Origin: Ignavibacteriales bacterium
Lineage (GTDB): Bacteria; Bacteroidota; Ignavibacteria; Ignavibacteriales; Ignavibacteriaceae
Length of the DNA stretch: 64,000 bases
Assembly: GCA_016714125.1 (NCBI GenBank)
Contig: JADJNX010000005.1
Location: forward strand, 124,001 to 188,000
Reading direction: 5' to 3'
Shown here: positions 19,746-29,174 of the stretch, piece by piece
How positions within the stretch are numbered: position 1 is the first letter of the stretch
How the letters are laid out: every line of letters begins with the position of its first letter
Notes under the pieces: generated by a model
Seen by the model: the letters and a program-made list of their open reading frames with translations, nothing else
The model's database searches: none
Told to the model about the DNA's origin: nothing
Translations under genes and position numbers: made by a program

Positions 19746-20803
19746 TTATAAGTACATTACGATCGTGATGTAAATAAAGCAAACAAAGCCTATCGGGATC
19801 AAATATTTCCAACAAACTCTCATAAGTTGATCCATTCTAAGGCGGGGGAGTGACCATCTCATCCAGATTTGAACACAGACAAGAAGAATACCTTTAGTTA
19901 GAAACCAAAGCACCTGTTCTATTGGAACAAGCCATGGCAATCCAAGCAGATTACCGAGGTAACCAAATGGTGACTGATATCCACCAAGGAAAAACGCAGT
20001 GACCAACCCTGAAACAGCAAACATATTTGCATATTCAGATAGGAAAAGAGAGCAAATTTCATTCCGCTGTATTCGGTATGAAAACCGGCAACAAGTTCCG
20101 ACTCTGCCTCAGGAAGATCAAAAGGTGTTCTGTTAACTTCTGCGAGTGTGCTGATAAAAAGAATGATCATCAAAACAAAAAGCACAGGTATTAAAAGTAT
20201 TCTTTTGTAACCAAGTCCGTCAAATCCAAAAATACCCCAGTTAAGGATATTTGAAGTCTGCATCTCGCTCAATTCACGCAAGTTAAACTGTTGTGTAATT
20301 GCAAAAATTGAGATAATCACAAACAAAGTTGGAATTTCATAACTGACCAACTGTGCGGCAGATCTGAGTGATCCCATAATCGAATATTTATTATCAGAAG
20401 CCCAACCCGCAAAAATTATACCTGCAACAACAAAACATGAAATGGCAACCATATAGAGCACACCGAGGTTGATGTTAGTACCGATATAAACTGAAGAGAA
20501 GGGGAGGGCTGCATAAGCAGCATAACTTCCAATAAAAACTACGATTGGAGCGAGTAAAAACAGCTTTTTATCTGCGCCATTTGCCACAATATCCTCTTTT
20601 TGCATCAATTTAAGGATATCTGCAGTAGTTTGGAATAATCCTATCGGGCCTGTTCTGTTTGGTCCCACTCTGTTTTGAATCCATGCAGAAATTTTTCTTT
20701 CAGCATAAACCGCCATCAGAGCAAAGGGAATAATGTAGGCCAGCGGGATGATGGCATACAACAGGATAAGAAGAAAATCCCAAACATTAAAAATTGTTGT
20801 CAT
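19746..20803 (-). CDS. nuoH: NADH-quinone oxidoreductase subunit H (one frameshift)
   Basis: Membrane subunit that forms much of the quinone-binding chamber. The N-terminal frame has YAERKISAWIQNRVGPNRTGP and the quinone-loop region EVNRTPFDLPEAESELVAGFHTEYSGMKFALF. One missing base near 20035-20045 then leads into SLSEYANMFAVSGLVTAFFLGG. The C-terminal frame ends in three helices. Corrected length is ~352 residues. The start overlaps the nuoD stop in an ATGA. Confidence 0.94.
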
Positions 20804-21929
20804 CTGTCAATTTCTCCTAAAACAATATCAAGACTTCCAAGAATTGCAACAACATCGGAAACCATGTGTCCGGGGGCAATCTCGGGGAAAACGCTCAGGT
20901 TTACGAATGATGGGGCACGAACCTTTACTCTCATCGGCTGCACTCCACCTTTACTGACAATAAAAATCCAAGTTCACCTTTGGGTTTTCAACTCTTGCGT
21001 AAGAGATGCCTTCATTTGGTTTAACTCTTTTTGGAATGGCAGACGTTACATCACCTTCGGGGATTTGAGCAATTGCCTGTTCTAAAATCCTGAGACTTTG
21101 TTCAATTTCAAGAACTCTTACAAAATATCTGTCCCAACAGTCGCCAAGTGTTCCGGCAAGACCTTCTCCGACAGGAATGTCGAAGTCAAACTTGTTATAA
21201 ATTGAATAAGGATCATTTTTGCGGATATCCCATTTGATACCCGATCCTCTAAGACTTGGTCCTGAAACGCCATAATTGATTGCAACATCCACCGGTATGA
21301 CACCAATATTGGCAGTTCTTTCGATGAAAATTTTGTTGTAACTCAATAGACCATTCAATTCTACAACTTTTGGCCTAAAATATTCAATGAATTCTTTGTT
21401 AACCTTAAAAAGTCGGGGTGTAAATCGTGAGACACTCCACCAACCCAATGGTAATTATAAAGAAGGCGTGCGCCACAGGTAATTTCAAAGAGATTTAAAA
21501 TTTTCTCTCTGTCACGGAAGGTAAAGAGGAAGGGGGTGAAGGCACCCACATCGAGTCCAAAAGTTCCAAGAGCCACGAGGTGGGAAGCAATTCGCTGCAA
21601 TTCACCCGTTATAACTCTTATATATTCAACTCTTTCAGGGATCTCAATTTTAAGCAGTTTTTCAACTGCCAAAACAAATCCAAATTCGTTATTCATTGAA
21701 GCGAGATAATCGAGTCGGTCAACATAAGGAATTATCTGAGGATAGGTGAGCGCTTCGCAGTGTTTTTCAAAACAACGGTGAAGATAGCCGACATGCGGTT
21801 CGGCTTCTATTATCTCTTCACCATCAAGTTTTAATTCAACCCGAAGAACCCCATGAGTAGAAGGATGTTGTGGTCCCATATTAAGGATCATCTCATCCGT
21901 TTTTAAGTTTTTGTAATGGTATTTGACAT
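20800..21929 (-). CDS. nuoD: NADH-quinone oxidoreductase subunit D (about four frameshifts)
   Basis: The 49-kDa-type subunit lining the quinone site. The probable start at 21929 (MSNTITK) is separated from MILNMGPQHPSTHGVLRVEL by one missing A. Later breaks are near 21410 (T run, DLHPDF|KVNKEF) and two near 20955-20970, before IVSKGGVQPMRVKVRAPSF. The C-terminus (GSLDIVLGEIDR) is canonical. Conserved motifs include HPSTHG and GPSLRGSG. All breaks fall at or next to A/T homopolymers, so the gene itself is probably intact. Expected length is about 377 residues. Confidence 0.92.
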
Positions 21930-21936
21930 GGCAGTA

Positions 21937-22467
21937 TTAATAGGGTACTTTCATACCGTTATAAAATTCAGGGTTTCTATAATCTTTTCGAAGTGGATAA
22001 CCACCTTCCCAATCGTAAGGCAATAAAATTCTCTTAAGATCAGGGTGTTCATTAAAAATTATTCCGATCATATCAAATGCTTCTCTCTCGTGCCAGTTTG
22101 CACATCCCCAAACAGATGAAACGGAGATGGTCACGGGATTTTCCCGTTCAACTGAAACCTTTAAGATCAGCTTATGAACGAGTTTAACAGATTCGATATG
22201 ATAATAGATACTAAGTGTTCCACCGGTGATGTCAATTGACTCATCTTCCTGTTTTATTTTTTCACCATTCTCATCATCAACAGCAGAAAGCAGGATCAGC
22301 GAGTCAAAATTTAAATCCCCGGTTTGCGCCAGGAATTTTGATACTTCTTTAATCATAGAAGGGGATACATTAATAATATCCTCGGTTCCTTCTTTTGAGG
22401 ATGAAATATCATTCTCTCCGCTGAAATTAGATTTTAATAATTCTAAAATTTCTTCAAAAGACTTCAT
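21937..22467 (-). CDS. nuoC: NADH-quinone oxidoreductase subunit C
   Basis: The 30-kDa-type peripheral subunit, 176 residues. The family signature HEREAFDMIGIIFNEHPDLKRILLPYDWEGGYPLRKDY is present in full at ~128-166. A short acidic linker (residues 15-30) is specific to this copy. The gene lies 7 nt before nuoD and 3 nt after nuoB. Separate nuoC and nuoD genes, as here, are the common arrangement. Confidence 0.95.
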   Translation of the reverse strand: MKSFEEILELLKSNFSGENDISSSKEGTEDIINVSPSMIKEVSKFLAQTGDLNFDSLILLSAVDDENGEKIKQEDESIDITGGTLSIYYHIESVKLVHKLILKVSVERENPVTISVSSVWGCANWHEREAFDMIGIIFNEHPDLKRILLPYDWEGGYPLRKDYRNPEFYNGMKVPY

Positions 22468-22470
22468 TTG

Positions 22471-22959
22471 TTAAGCCGATTTAATCATGGATTCGTTTCT
22501 GATTTTTTCCTGAAGTTTTAATAAACCCTCGAGGAGAGCTTCAGGTCTTGGAGGACATCCGGGAACATAAACATCAACAGGAATTACTCTGTCAACACCT
22601 TTTAATACATGATAACCATGTTCCCAGTAAGGACCGCCGCAGTTTGAGCAACTGCCCATCGAGATCACAAATTTGGGATCGGGCATTTGTTCATATATTC
22701 TTTTGATTCTGGTTGCCATCTTAAAAGTAACCGTGCCTGAGATGATAATAACATCAGCTTGTCTTGGGCTTGGACGGGGGATGACACCAAACCGGTCAAA
22801 ATCGTAGTGAGAAGCCGAAGTCGCCATCATTTCGATTGCACAGCAGGCGATACCAAAGGTAGTCTGCCAAATCGAAGAGAGGCGAGCCCAGTTGAGCAGG
22901 GCTTCAAGGTTTGTAACAACAATATTATCTTGTGTGAATTCTTTATCCAAAAATCCCAT
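22471..22959 (-). CDS. nuoB: NADH-quinone oxidoreductase subunit B (N2 cluster)
   Basis: Carries the terminal [4Fe-4S] cluster N2 that reduces quinone. The ligands are visible: the tandem cysteines in GIACCAIEMM, and the single cysteines in GSCSNCGGPYWEHGY and VPGCPPRPEALLEGL. The 162-residue length is normal. The start overlaps the nuoA stop by one base. Confidence 0.96.
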   Translation of the reverse strand: MGFLDKEFTQDNIVVTNLEALLNWARLSSIWQTTFGIACCAIEMMATSASHYDFDRFGVIPRPSPRQADVIIISGTVTFKMATRIKRIYEQMPDPKFVISMGSCSNCGGPYWEHGYHVLKGVDRVIPVDVYVPGCPPRPEALLEGLLKLQEKIRNESMIKSA

Positions 22960-23396
22960 CAGACCACTTCCTCCTTAATCACTTTCTTTTTTTTCTCAGG
23001 AGATTTAACAACTCGAGCGTTTACAAGCGTATCCTCATAAGTAAACCAGTCAAGGTCACCTTTTCTCCATTCATAAACGATACCAACACCGAGAATGAGG
23101 AGGAAAAAGAGACCGAGTATAAGTCCAAAGAGGCCATATTCAAGATATGATGCAACCCAGGGGATCACAAGCACAAGTTCAACACCAAAAACGAGATAGA
23201 GGAGAGCGACTACATAGAACCTTACATTATATTTAATGTAGGGTACACCCTGTGTTTCTTCTCCACACTCATACACCTGAAGTTTTTCGAAGGTGGGGCG
23301 ATTAGGTCTTAACAGCCAGGCTGTAAGCAGAGCTACAATACTGAATAGCACAGCTACCAGAATGAAAGCTACAATATATTGTAAATCGTGTGACAT
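22959..23396 (-). CDS. nuoA: NADH-quinone oxidoreductase subunit A
   Basis: First gene of the complex I operon. The 145-residue protein has three hydrophobic helices and the family motif YECGEETQGVPYIKYNVRFYVVALLYLVFGVELVLVIPW. The C-terminus is extended by a lysine-rich tail (SPEKKKKVIKEEVV) beyond the usual ~120-130 residues. Transcription probably starts in the 23397-23595 divergent region shared with alr. Confidence 0.95.
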   Translation of the reverse strand: MSHDLQYIVAFILVAVLFSIVALLTAWLLRPNRPTFEKLQVYECGEETQGVPYIKYNVRFYVVALLYLVFGVELVLVIPWVASYLEYGLFGLILGLFFLLILGVGIVYEWRKGDLDWFTYEDTLVNARVVKSPEKKKKVIKEEVV

Positions 23397-23427
23397 GGTA
23401 TTCTAATATTTCTACAAATTTGCATTG

Positions 23428-23439
23428 GTAGTTAACTAC
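23428..23439. promoter_or_regulatory. Perfect 12-nt palindrome upstream of nuoA
   Basis: GTAGTTAACTAC is a perfect inverted repeat located 32-43 nt before nuoA, within the 199-nt AT-rich region that separates the divergent nuo operon and alr. A dimeric regulator could bind it. Otherwise this gap shows only long A/T runs. Confidence 0.3.
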
Positions 23440-23595
23440 GTGGTTTTATCAATAACTAAATATTAATAATCTGTTTTACTAAATTACAAAAAATATTCAG
23501 AATAAAATATCTTGTTATAAAAAAAATCGCATTTTTTTACATTTTTTAGATTTACACGGCAAATAACTATTATTGTATAGAGCAATTTTAAATTT

Positions 23596-24708
23596 ATGCA
23601 GATACGACCAACAAAAGCAGTAATAAATCTAAGACATCTGGCTGATAATTATCGGATCATCTGTTCAATGAACAAAGGGAAAGATATTATAGCTGTAGTG
23701 AAAGCTGACGCCTATGGGCACGGTGCGAAGAGGGTTGTTGAAAAACTCATCACTCTTGATTCACCCCCTGTCTGTTTCGCAGTTGCAACTGTTGAAGAAG
23801 TCATCGATTTGATTAAATACTTTCCCGACCAGAAATTTATGGTTTTTGAGCCATTCAGTCCCGAATTAGTCCCGGCTCTGAAGAAATATAACTTCGCAAT
23901 AAGCATAACTTCACCCATCCAACTTCAACAGATTAAAGAAGCCGGATTTGAGAAAAATATCGACATCCATTTAAAGCTTGATACCGGGATGGGGCGAGTA
24001 GGGATTAAGTATTATAATATTAGTGTTCTTATTAATGAATTACGAGTTTCCACGGGAATTAATGTAAAAGGTGTATATACACACTTCGCGACTTCAGACG
24101 AAGATGATGACAGTTTCACCTCCCTGCAAAATGAAAGATTTGTAAATTTGCTTGACCAACTCCGTGAAGCCGGGATATCAACCGGGATAGTTCACGCCGC
24201 AAACAGTGGAGCGATTTTTGATCATCCGGCAACACACTATGACGCAGTGAGACCCGGAATTGCTTTGTATGGATATTATAAAAACAGGGAGACTTCATTA
24301 AAATATGGATTAAAACCGGTGATGTCCCTGCAAAGCAAACTATCAACCGTTGAACGATTTATTGCAGGTGAAAGCATCAGTTATGGCAGGCGATTTATAC
24401 TTGCAAAAGACTCATGGGTGGCTTCAATTCCTCTTGGTTATGCCGATGGGGTAAACAGGGCTCTCAGAGGAAAGTTTGAATGTGGTATTGAGGGTAAACT
24501 CTATCCACAGGTTGGAACTATTACCATGGACAGGATTTTGCTCAATCTTGGCGATGACTATTATTCTCCGGGGAGCGAAGTAACAATATTGTCAACTGAC
24601 AACAGCTCAGGGATAGATGCCTGGAACTGGTGCCAAATTCTTGATACAATACCCTATGAAATAACATGTAACATCTCGAAACGGGTGCACAGGGTTTATG
24701 GAGAATAA
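23596..24708 (+). CDS. alr: Alanine racemase
   Basis: PLP enzyme that makes D-alanine for peptidoglycan. The PLP lysine lies in VVKADAYGHGAKR (Lys ~38). The fold-III barrel motifs follow (LKLDTGMGRVGI, AANSGAIFDHPATHYDAVRPGIALYGY). The catalytic tyrosine is in GESISYGRRF, and the second-domain motif is VGTITMDRILLNLG. At 370 residues it is normal length. The gene is divergent from nuo and directly followed by an unknown gene whose ATG abuts its stop. Confidence 0.95.
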   Translation: MQIRPTKAVINLRHLADNYRIICSMNKGKDIIAVVKADAYGHGAKRVVEKLITLDSPPVCFAVATVEEVIDLIKYFPDQKFMVFEPFSPELVPALKKYNFAISITSPIQLQQIKEAGFEKNIDIHLKLDTGMGRVGIKYYNISVLINELRVSTGINVKGVYTHFATSDEDDDSFTSLQNERFVNLLDQLREAGISTGIVHAANSGAIFDHPATHYDAVRPGIALYGYYKNRETSLKYGLKPVMSLQSKLSTVERFIAGESISYGRRFILAKDSWVASIPLGYADGVNRALRGKFECGIEGKLYPQVGTITMDRILLNLGDDYYSPGSEVTILSTDNSSGIDAWNWCQILDTIPYEITCNISKRVHRVYGE

Positions 24709-25607
24709 ATGGATTTTGTAAAAAACTATATGATCAGTGCGATCTCTGATGCCTCAAAAAGTTGAGACTTAACTCTGAAAAGATCGAATTGTTAAATAAA
24801 CTTGAAGAATGGATAGCCGGCAGGGAACATCTTCAGGCGGATATAGCTGCAATGAAGAGGATCACAGAAACTTCAAAGCTGGCAATTCGCTTACAGGATA
24901 TAAACAATTACCTGCAGTTTGAGTCCATTGATTACAAAAAACTCTCCGACAAGTTTAAGGAACACTCTACTTTTTTTGGTAACTGATCTCGATTATCTCT
25001 TGTTTAGTGTCAATCTGTTCACATTTCAAAAAATACTTGCAAGAATTGAAAAAATTAAAGCCACGCCGGTGGATAAATCGGGAATACATTAAAAATTGAA
25101 CTTGATTTAAATGAGGATTTAACTTCAATTCCTCCAAAAATTGTTAAGACAAAAAGATCATTTAAGATTGATACCAAAGGTGATGAACCTGAGTTACCGT
25201 TGTTTGAACACCCGGTGAGTGAAAAGAAAAAGACCGACTTCCTCAAATCCGAAAGAGATTTTTTATATGCCCCTATAAAAGACCTCGAAGAATTGTTACG
25301 AAGGATGAAAAAAGAGGATTTTAGATCAAGCGAGGTATTCCGGTTTTCAGATGTTTTTGATGAAAGAATGTTGTTTTGCAAAAAAAATGGCGTTGATGAA
25401 CTTATTCAACCTTATTCAAACATTGCAAATTGCCTGAGGCTGATTTATAACAAAGAGGTAACTGTTTCTCAAGACATACTTGACTATTTTCGAGCTTCGA
25501 TGATCGTAATAGTTACTCGCATCAGGGGATTGGAACACGATATCACTGAATACATTCTCAGGAATCAACTTTTTACAGAGAGTCTCAAAGTTTATAAAAA
25601 GGATTAA
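24709..25607 (+). CDS. Unknown protein, ~300 residues (three or more frameshifts)
   Basis: The ATG directly follows the alr stop. Four consecutive frame segments read as one plausible protein: MDFVKNYMISAISDASK; LRLNSEKIELLNKLEEW...; VTDLDYLLFSVNLFTFQKIL; and KIELDLNEDLTSIPPK through RIRGLEHDITEYILRNQ. Breaks sit at A/T/G runs near 24757, 24977 and 25080. The protein is charged and predicted mostly helical; the C-terminal ~100 residues may form a helical bundle. No signal peptide or recognised domain. Its place between alr and manC gives no clear role. Confidence 0.55.
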
Positions 25608-25611
25608 TTAG

Positions 25612-26679
25612 ATGAAAATTTATGCAATAATTATGGCCGGCGGAGTCGGGTCAAGATTTTGGCCCAGAAGCAGGGAAAAAAAACCAAAACAACTTTTAAA
25701 TCTTTTTGATGAAGAATCATTGATCAGAAAAACTGTAAGCCGGTTAAGTGGACTTGTTTCACCTGAAAATATCCTCGTGATTACAAACCAGGCTCAAGCA
25801 ACTGCTATTAAGGAAGAATTACCCGAAATTCCGGCAGCCAATATTATCGCTGAACCTTATGGCAGAAATACCGCTGCTTGTGTTGCACTCTCTGCTGCCA
25901 TCGTCTCAAAAAGAGACCCTGATGCAGTATGTTTTGTTTTGCCTGCTGATCACCTTATTCCAAATGTGGAGCTTTTTCAGGCTGATCTTATTAAAGGTGC
26001 AAATTATGCTTATGAACTTGAAGGGCTTGTCACTTTGGGTATTCCACCCACAAGACCTGAAACAGGATATGGATACATTCAAATAGAGTCCGGAAAACCG
26101 GGCGATGGCGTCTTTAAAGTGGCTACTTTCGCTGAAAAGCCTAATTATGCCACCGCAGTAAGATTCCTTCAATCAGGCGACTTTATGTGGAACAGTGGAA
26201 TGTTCATCTGGAAAGCATCGGTAATTCTTGATGAAATATCGATCTTTTTGCCTGAACTTGCGGAACAGATTGGAACCCTCAAATCGGTTATCGACACCGA
26301 CCAGTTTGAGGAAATGCTGGAGAGAGCTTATAGTCAAATTAAGGGAATATCGATCGATTATGGCATTATGGAAAAATCTCACAGAGTTTTTCTGATCAAA
26401 GCATCATTCAACTGGAGTGATGTGGGAAGTTGGGAAGAGGTCTATCAACTGAGCCACAAAGATGAGAGAGGAAATGCATCAACGGGAAATGTATTTACAA
26501 ATATGACCCACGATACTTATATTTACTCTCCAAATAAATTTACTTCCGCTATCGGTGTTGACAATCTAATAATCATAAACACCGAAGATTCACTTTTGGT
26601 GTGTCGCCGTGACCAGGCTCAGGAAGTAAAACAGATCGTGGATTTCCTCAAACACAATAATATGAGTGACCTGCTCTAA
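25612..26679 (+). CDS. manC: Mannose-1-phosphate guanylyltransferase
   Basis: Makes GDP-mannose from mannose-1-phosphate and GTP for surface polysaccharides. The nucleotide-binding signature is IIMAGGVGSRFWPRSREKKPKQLLNLF at ~6-32. ENILVITNQ, EPYGRNTAACVALSA and CFVLPADHLIPN follow, with the product-binding FAEKPNYATAVRFLQSG and FMWNSGMFIWKA. At 355 residues it is the single-domain GMP type, without a fused phosphomannose isomerase. It overlaps the next start codon (TAATG). Confidence 0.94.
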   Translation: MKIYAIIMAGGVGSRFWPRSREKKPKQLLNLFDEESLIRKTVSRLSGLVSPENILVITNQAQATAIKEELPEIPAANIIAEPYGRNTAACVALSAAIVSKRDPDAVCFVLPADHLIPNVELFQADLIKGANYAYELEGLVTLGIPPTRPETGYGYIQIESGKPGDGVFKVATFAEKPNYATAVRFLQSGDFMWNSGMFIWKASVILDEISIFLPELAEQIGTLKSVIDTDQFEEMLERAYSQIKGISIDYGIMEKSHRVFLIKASFNWSDVGSWEEVYQLSHKDERGNASTGNVFTNMTHDTYIYSPNKFTSAIGVDNLIIINTEDSLLVCRRDQAQEVKQIVDFLKHNNMSDLL

Positions 26680-27314
26680 TGAAAAAGCTTATTACTGAAG
26701 ATTATGTTATTTCTGCCTATAAAAGAGGGGAGAGAAGTTTACAAATCTGCAAAAACTGTGTTGTCACTCCACTTGCATGGGACAGAATGAAGCGGTTGGG
26801 GATTACAGTTGCCACAGAAGAACAGTCACCATCGCAAACTCCCGCTCAAACAGGTCTTAATCTTAAAGTAATTATTGGTGGTGACCATACAAGTTTTGAG
26901 TGCAGAAGGATGATCATCGACTTTCTGAAATTGAAGGGGATCGTGGTTGAGGATGCCGGTTCATTTTCAAATGAGGCATGTGATTATCCCGATTTTGCAA
27001 AATCCGTGGCACTGGCAGTTCAGAAAATGGAATTTGGATTTGGTATCCTCGTGGATGCCACGGGAATCCCTTCCGCAATCACAGCAAATAAATTTAAAGG
27101 CATACGAGCGGCAACCTGTTACAATGAATTTTCTGCTCGAAGTGCCCGTGAACATAATAACGCCAATATCCTTGTTCTCGGAGCCAAAACTCTCGGTGAT
27201 GAAACGATAAAATCGATAATTGACACCTGGCTTGCCACCAGTTTTGGTGGTGAAAGACACCAGCGACGACTCGACAAAATCTCAAAAATTGAAGAGCTCA
27301 ATTTTCGGGGTTAA
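26679..27314 (+). CDS. RpiB/LacAB-family sugar isomerase-like protein with altered active site
   Basis: The RpiB fold covers ~residues 67-205: IIGGDHTSFECRRMI, DYPDFAKSVALAVQ, ANKFKGIRAATCYNEFSAR, REHNNANILVLGAKTLG and GGERHQRRLDKI. In E. coli RpiB the catalytic loop is CGTGVG; here it is DATGIP, so the catalytic Cys is Asp and two glycines change. His of DH and REHN, and the phosphate-binding HQRR, remain. An extra N-terminal ~45 residues (LITEDYVISAYKRGERSLQI...VTPLAWDRMKRLGI) resembles short domains seen in microcompartment-linked enzymes. It is probably not a standard ribose-5-phosphate isomerase. Start overlaps manC. Confidence 0.75.
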   Translation: MKKLITEDYVISAYKRGERSLQICKNCVVTPLAWDRMKRLGITVATEEQSPSQTPAQTGLNLKVIIGGDHTSFECRRMIIDFLKLKGIVVEDAGSFSNEACDYPDFAKSVALAVQKMEFGFGILVDATGIPSAITANKFKGIRAATCYNEFSARSAREHNNANILVLGAKTLGDETIKSIIDTWLATSFGGERHQRRLDKISKIEELNFRG

Positions 27315-27499
27315 AATGGGGTATTAAATAAAAGTTATATTTATTCGAATAATTACTATAGATTTTAAATTATATTTTTATTAAATTAGAATTACAAAAA
27401 TATACTGTTCCTTTTTTCGGCTAAAAACGCCCATTTAAGTCTTAACAACTTTACTTTTCCACTTTTCCACCCGATTTTAGTTTCGTTCGGGAAATTAAT

Positions 27500-28257
27500 T
27501 TGATAATTACAGAAATAACAGTCTCGTCTGTCGAGCAGCTTAAAAATCATATCTACCATTTAAAATGTTATTCACCCGCGCTTGCAACTAGTTTTAAAGC
27601 CGGGCAATTTCTGAATTTAAAGGTAAATGACACAACATTCCCCTTACTAAGACGTCCATTTTCAATCTCCGATGTAAACGGTGATGAAATATATCTTTTG
27701 TTTAATGTGCACGGTGAAGGAACAAGGATGTTGACTCATAAAGTTAAGGGTGATTTGCTCGATGTGTTAGCTCCATTGGGGTGTGGTTTTAACACTGATG
27801 GAGATTTTGACACCGCAGTTCTAATTGGTGGAGGACTGGGAGTAGCTCCCTTTCCACTTTTGACAAAACAACTTCAGGGAAAGAGATATTTACATTCCTT
27901 GGTGGCAGAAGTGAAGCCGACATTGTTACTTACGGATTAAAAAATGTTTTTGTCTCCACCGATGACGGGTCATCAGGAGCAAAGGGAACTGTGGTAAAAC
28001 TGTTTTTGGAAAACCTTGATAAATTTGAGGGGAAAAAGATCAAAGTGTTTGCTTGTGGTCCTACACCGATGCTCAAGGCTCTACAAGCAGTTCTTCTTGA
28101 GCACAATATTGATGGAGAAATCTCAACAGAATGTGCGATGGCTTGTGGATTTGGAATTTGCCAGGGTTGTCCGATCGAAGATAAAAACAACAGCTCCAAA
28201 TATCTGCTTGTATGCAAAGATGGACCCGTTTTTAATATCAAGGATGTGATATTGTGA
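27500..28257 (+). CDS. pyrK: Dihydroorotate dehydrogenase electron-transfer subunit (one frameshift)
   Basis: FAD and [2Fe-2S] subunit that passes electrons from PyrD to NAD. The N-terminal part has the FAD motif LLRRPFSISDV (~51-61) and the NAD-side IGGGLGVAPFPLL. After one missing base near 27895 the frame continues GGRSEADIVTYGLKNVF. The [2Fe-2S] cysteines are in ECAMACGFGICQGCPIE and LLVCKDG. Corrected length is ~252 residues. Translation appears to start at TTG (27500). The stop overlaps the pyrD GTG start. Confidence 0.9.
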
Positions 28258-29174
28258 GCGGGATTGATCTAAGTGTTGAAATTGCAGGATTAAAATTTAA
28301 AAACCCGATCCTTTTAGCATCGGGAACTGTTGGCTACGGATATGAGATTTCACAATTCCTTGATCTAAATAAAATTGGTGGAATTGTTACAAAATCGATA
28401 AGTCTTAAACCAAGAAAAGGGAATCCACCTCAAAGAATTGTGGAAACTGCCTCGGGTATGTTAAACGCCATTGGACTTGCAAATGTGGGAGTTGAGGAGT
28501 TTCTAAAGGATAAAATTCCTTTTTTAAAACAGTATGACACTAATATAATCTGTAACATTGCCGCATCCACAATTGAAGAGTACGTTGAGTGTGTTAAAAT
28601 TTTAACAACTGAAGATGCCATTCACGCTTTTGAAATTAATGTTTCCTGTCCAAATGTTAAAGAAGGTGGATTAATATTTGGAAATGATCCTGACCAGGTT
28701 TCAACTATTACAGCCGCAGTTAAAGCGGTAACTTCAAAACCTGTTTTTATAAAATTATCACCAAACACAGCCCGGATAGCAGATTTTGCTATGAGAGCCA
28801 AAGAAAACGGGGCTGATGCAGTCTCGGCAATAAATACACTTGTGGGAACAGCTTTTAATATTTGGACCAGAAAACCCAAAATCCATAATGTGACCGGAGG
28901 TTTATCAGGTCCGGCAATAAAACCCGTTGCACTTGCTAAAGTACTTGAAATCAGCAGAAATTGTGACATCCCGATCATCGGTATCGGTGGTATTGCAAAC
29001 AGTGACGATGTTCTCGAGTTTATGATAGCAGGAGCAACTGCAATTCAACTTGGTACAATTAACTTTGTTCAACCCGATGCGGCAACCAAAATCGTAAACG
29101 GTTTAATCAACTATTGTGAAACAATGAAAATTAATAAATTAAGATCGCTGACAGCTTCTTATGAGCTTAACTAA
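28254..29174 (+). CDS. pyrD: Dihydroorotate dehydrogenase, class 1B catalytic subunit
   Basis: Oxidises dihydroorotate to orotate in pyrimidine synthesis. FMN-site motifs: NPILLASGTVGYG, GGIVTKSISLKPRKGNPPQR, FEINVSCPNVKEGG (with the class 1 catalytic Cys), KLSPN, and IIGIGGIANSDDVLEFMIAGATAIQLGT. The 306-residue length and the adjacent pyrK mark it as the NAD-linked type. GTG start at 28254 inside the pyrK stop; the 3' end overlaps folC by 14 nt. Confidence 0.95.
   Translation: MSGIDLSVEIAGLKFKNPILLASGTVGYGYEISQFLDLNKIGGIVTKSISLKPRKGNPPQRIVETASGMLNAIGLANVGVEEFLKDKIPFLKQYDTNIICNIAASTIEEYVECVKILTTEDAIHAFEINVSCPNVKEGGLIFGNDPDQVSTITAAVKAVTSKPVFIKLSPNTARIADFAMRAKENGADAVSAINTLVGTAFNIWTRKPKIHNVTGGLSGPAIKPVALAKVLEISRNCDIPIIGIGGIANSDDVLEFMIAGATAIQLGTINFVQPDAATKIVNGLINYCETMKINKLRSLTASYELN

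Noticed and set aside
13216..23396. Loss of complex I function from multiple broken nuo genes
   Set aside because: All breaks are single-base, at homopolymers, with fully conserved flanking sequence; the genes otherwise keep all key motifs.
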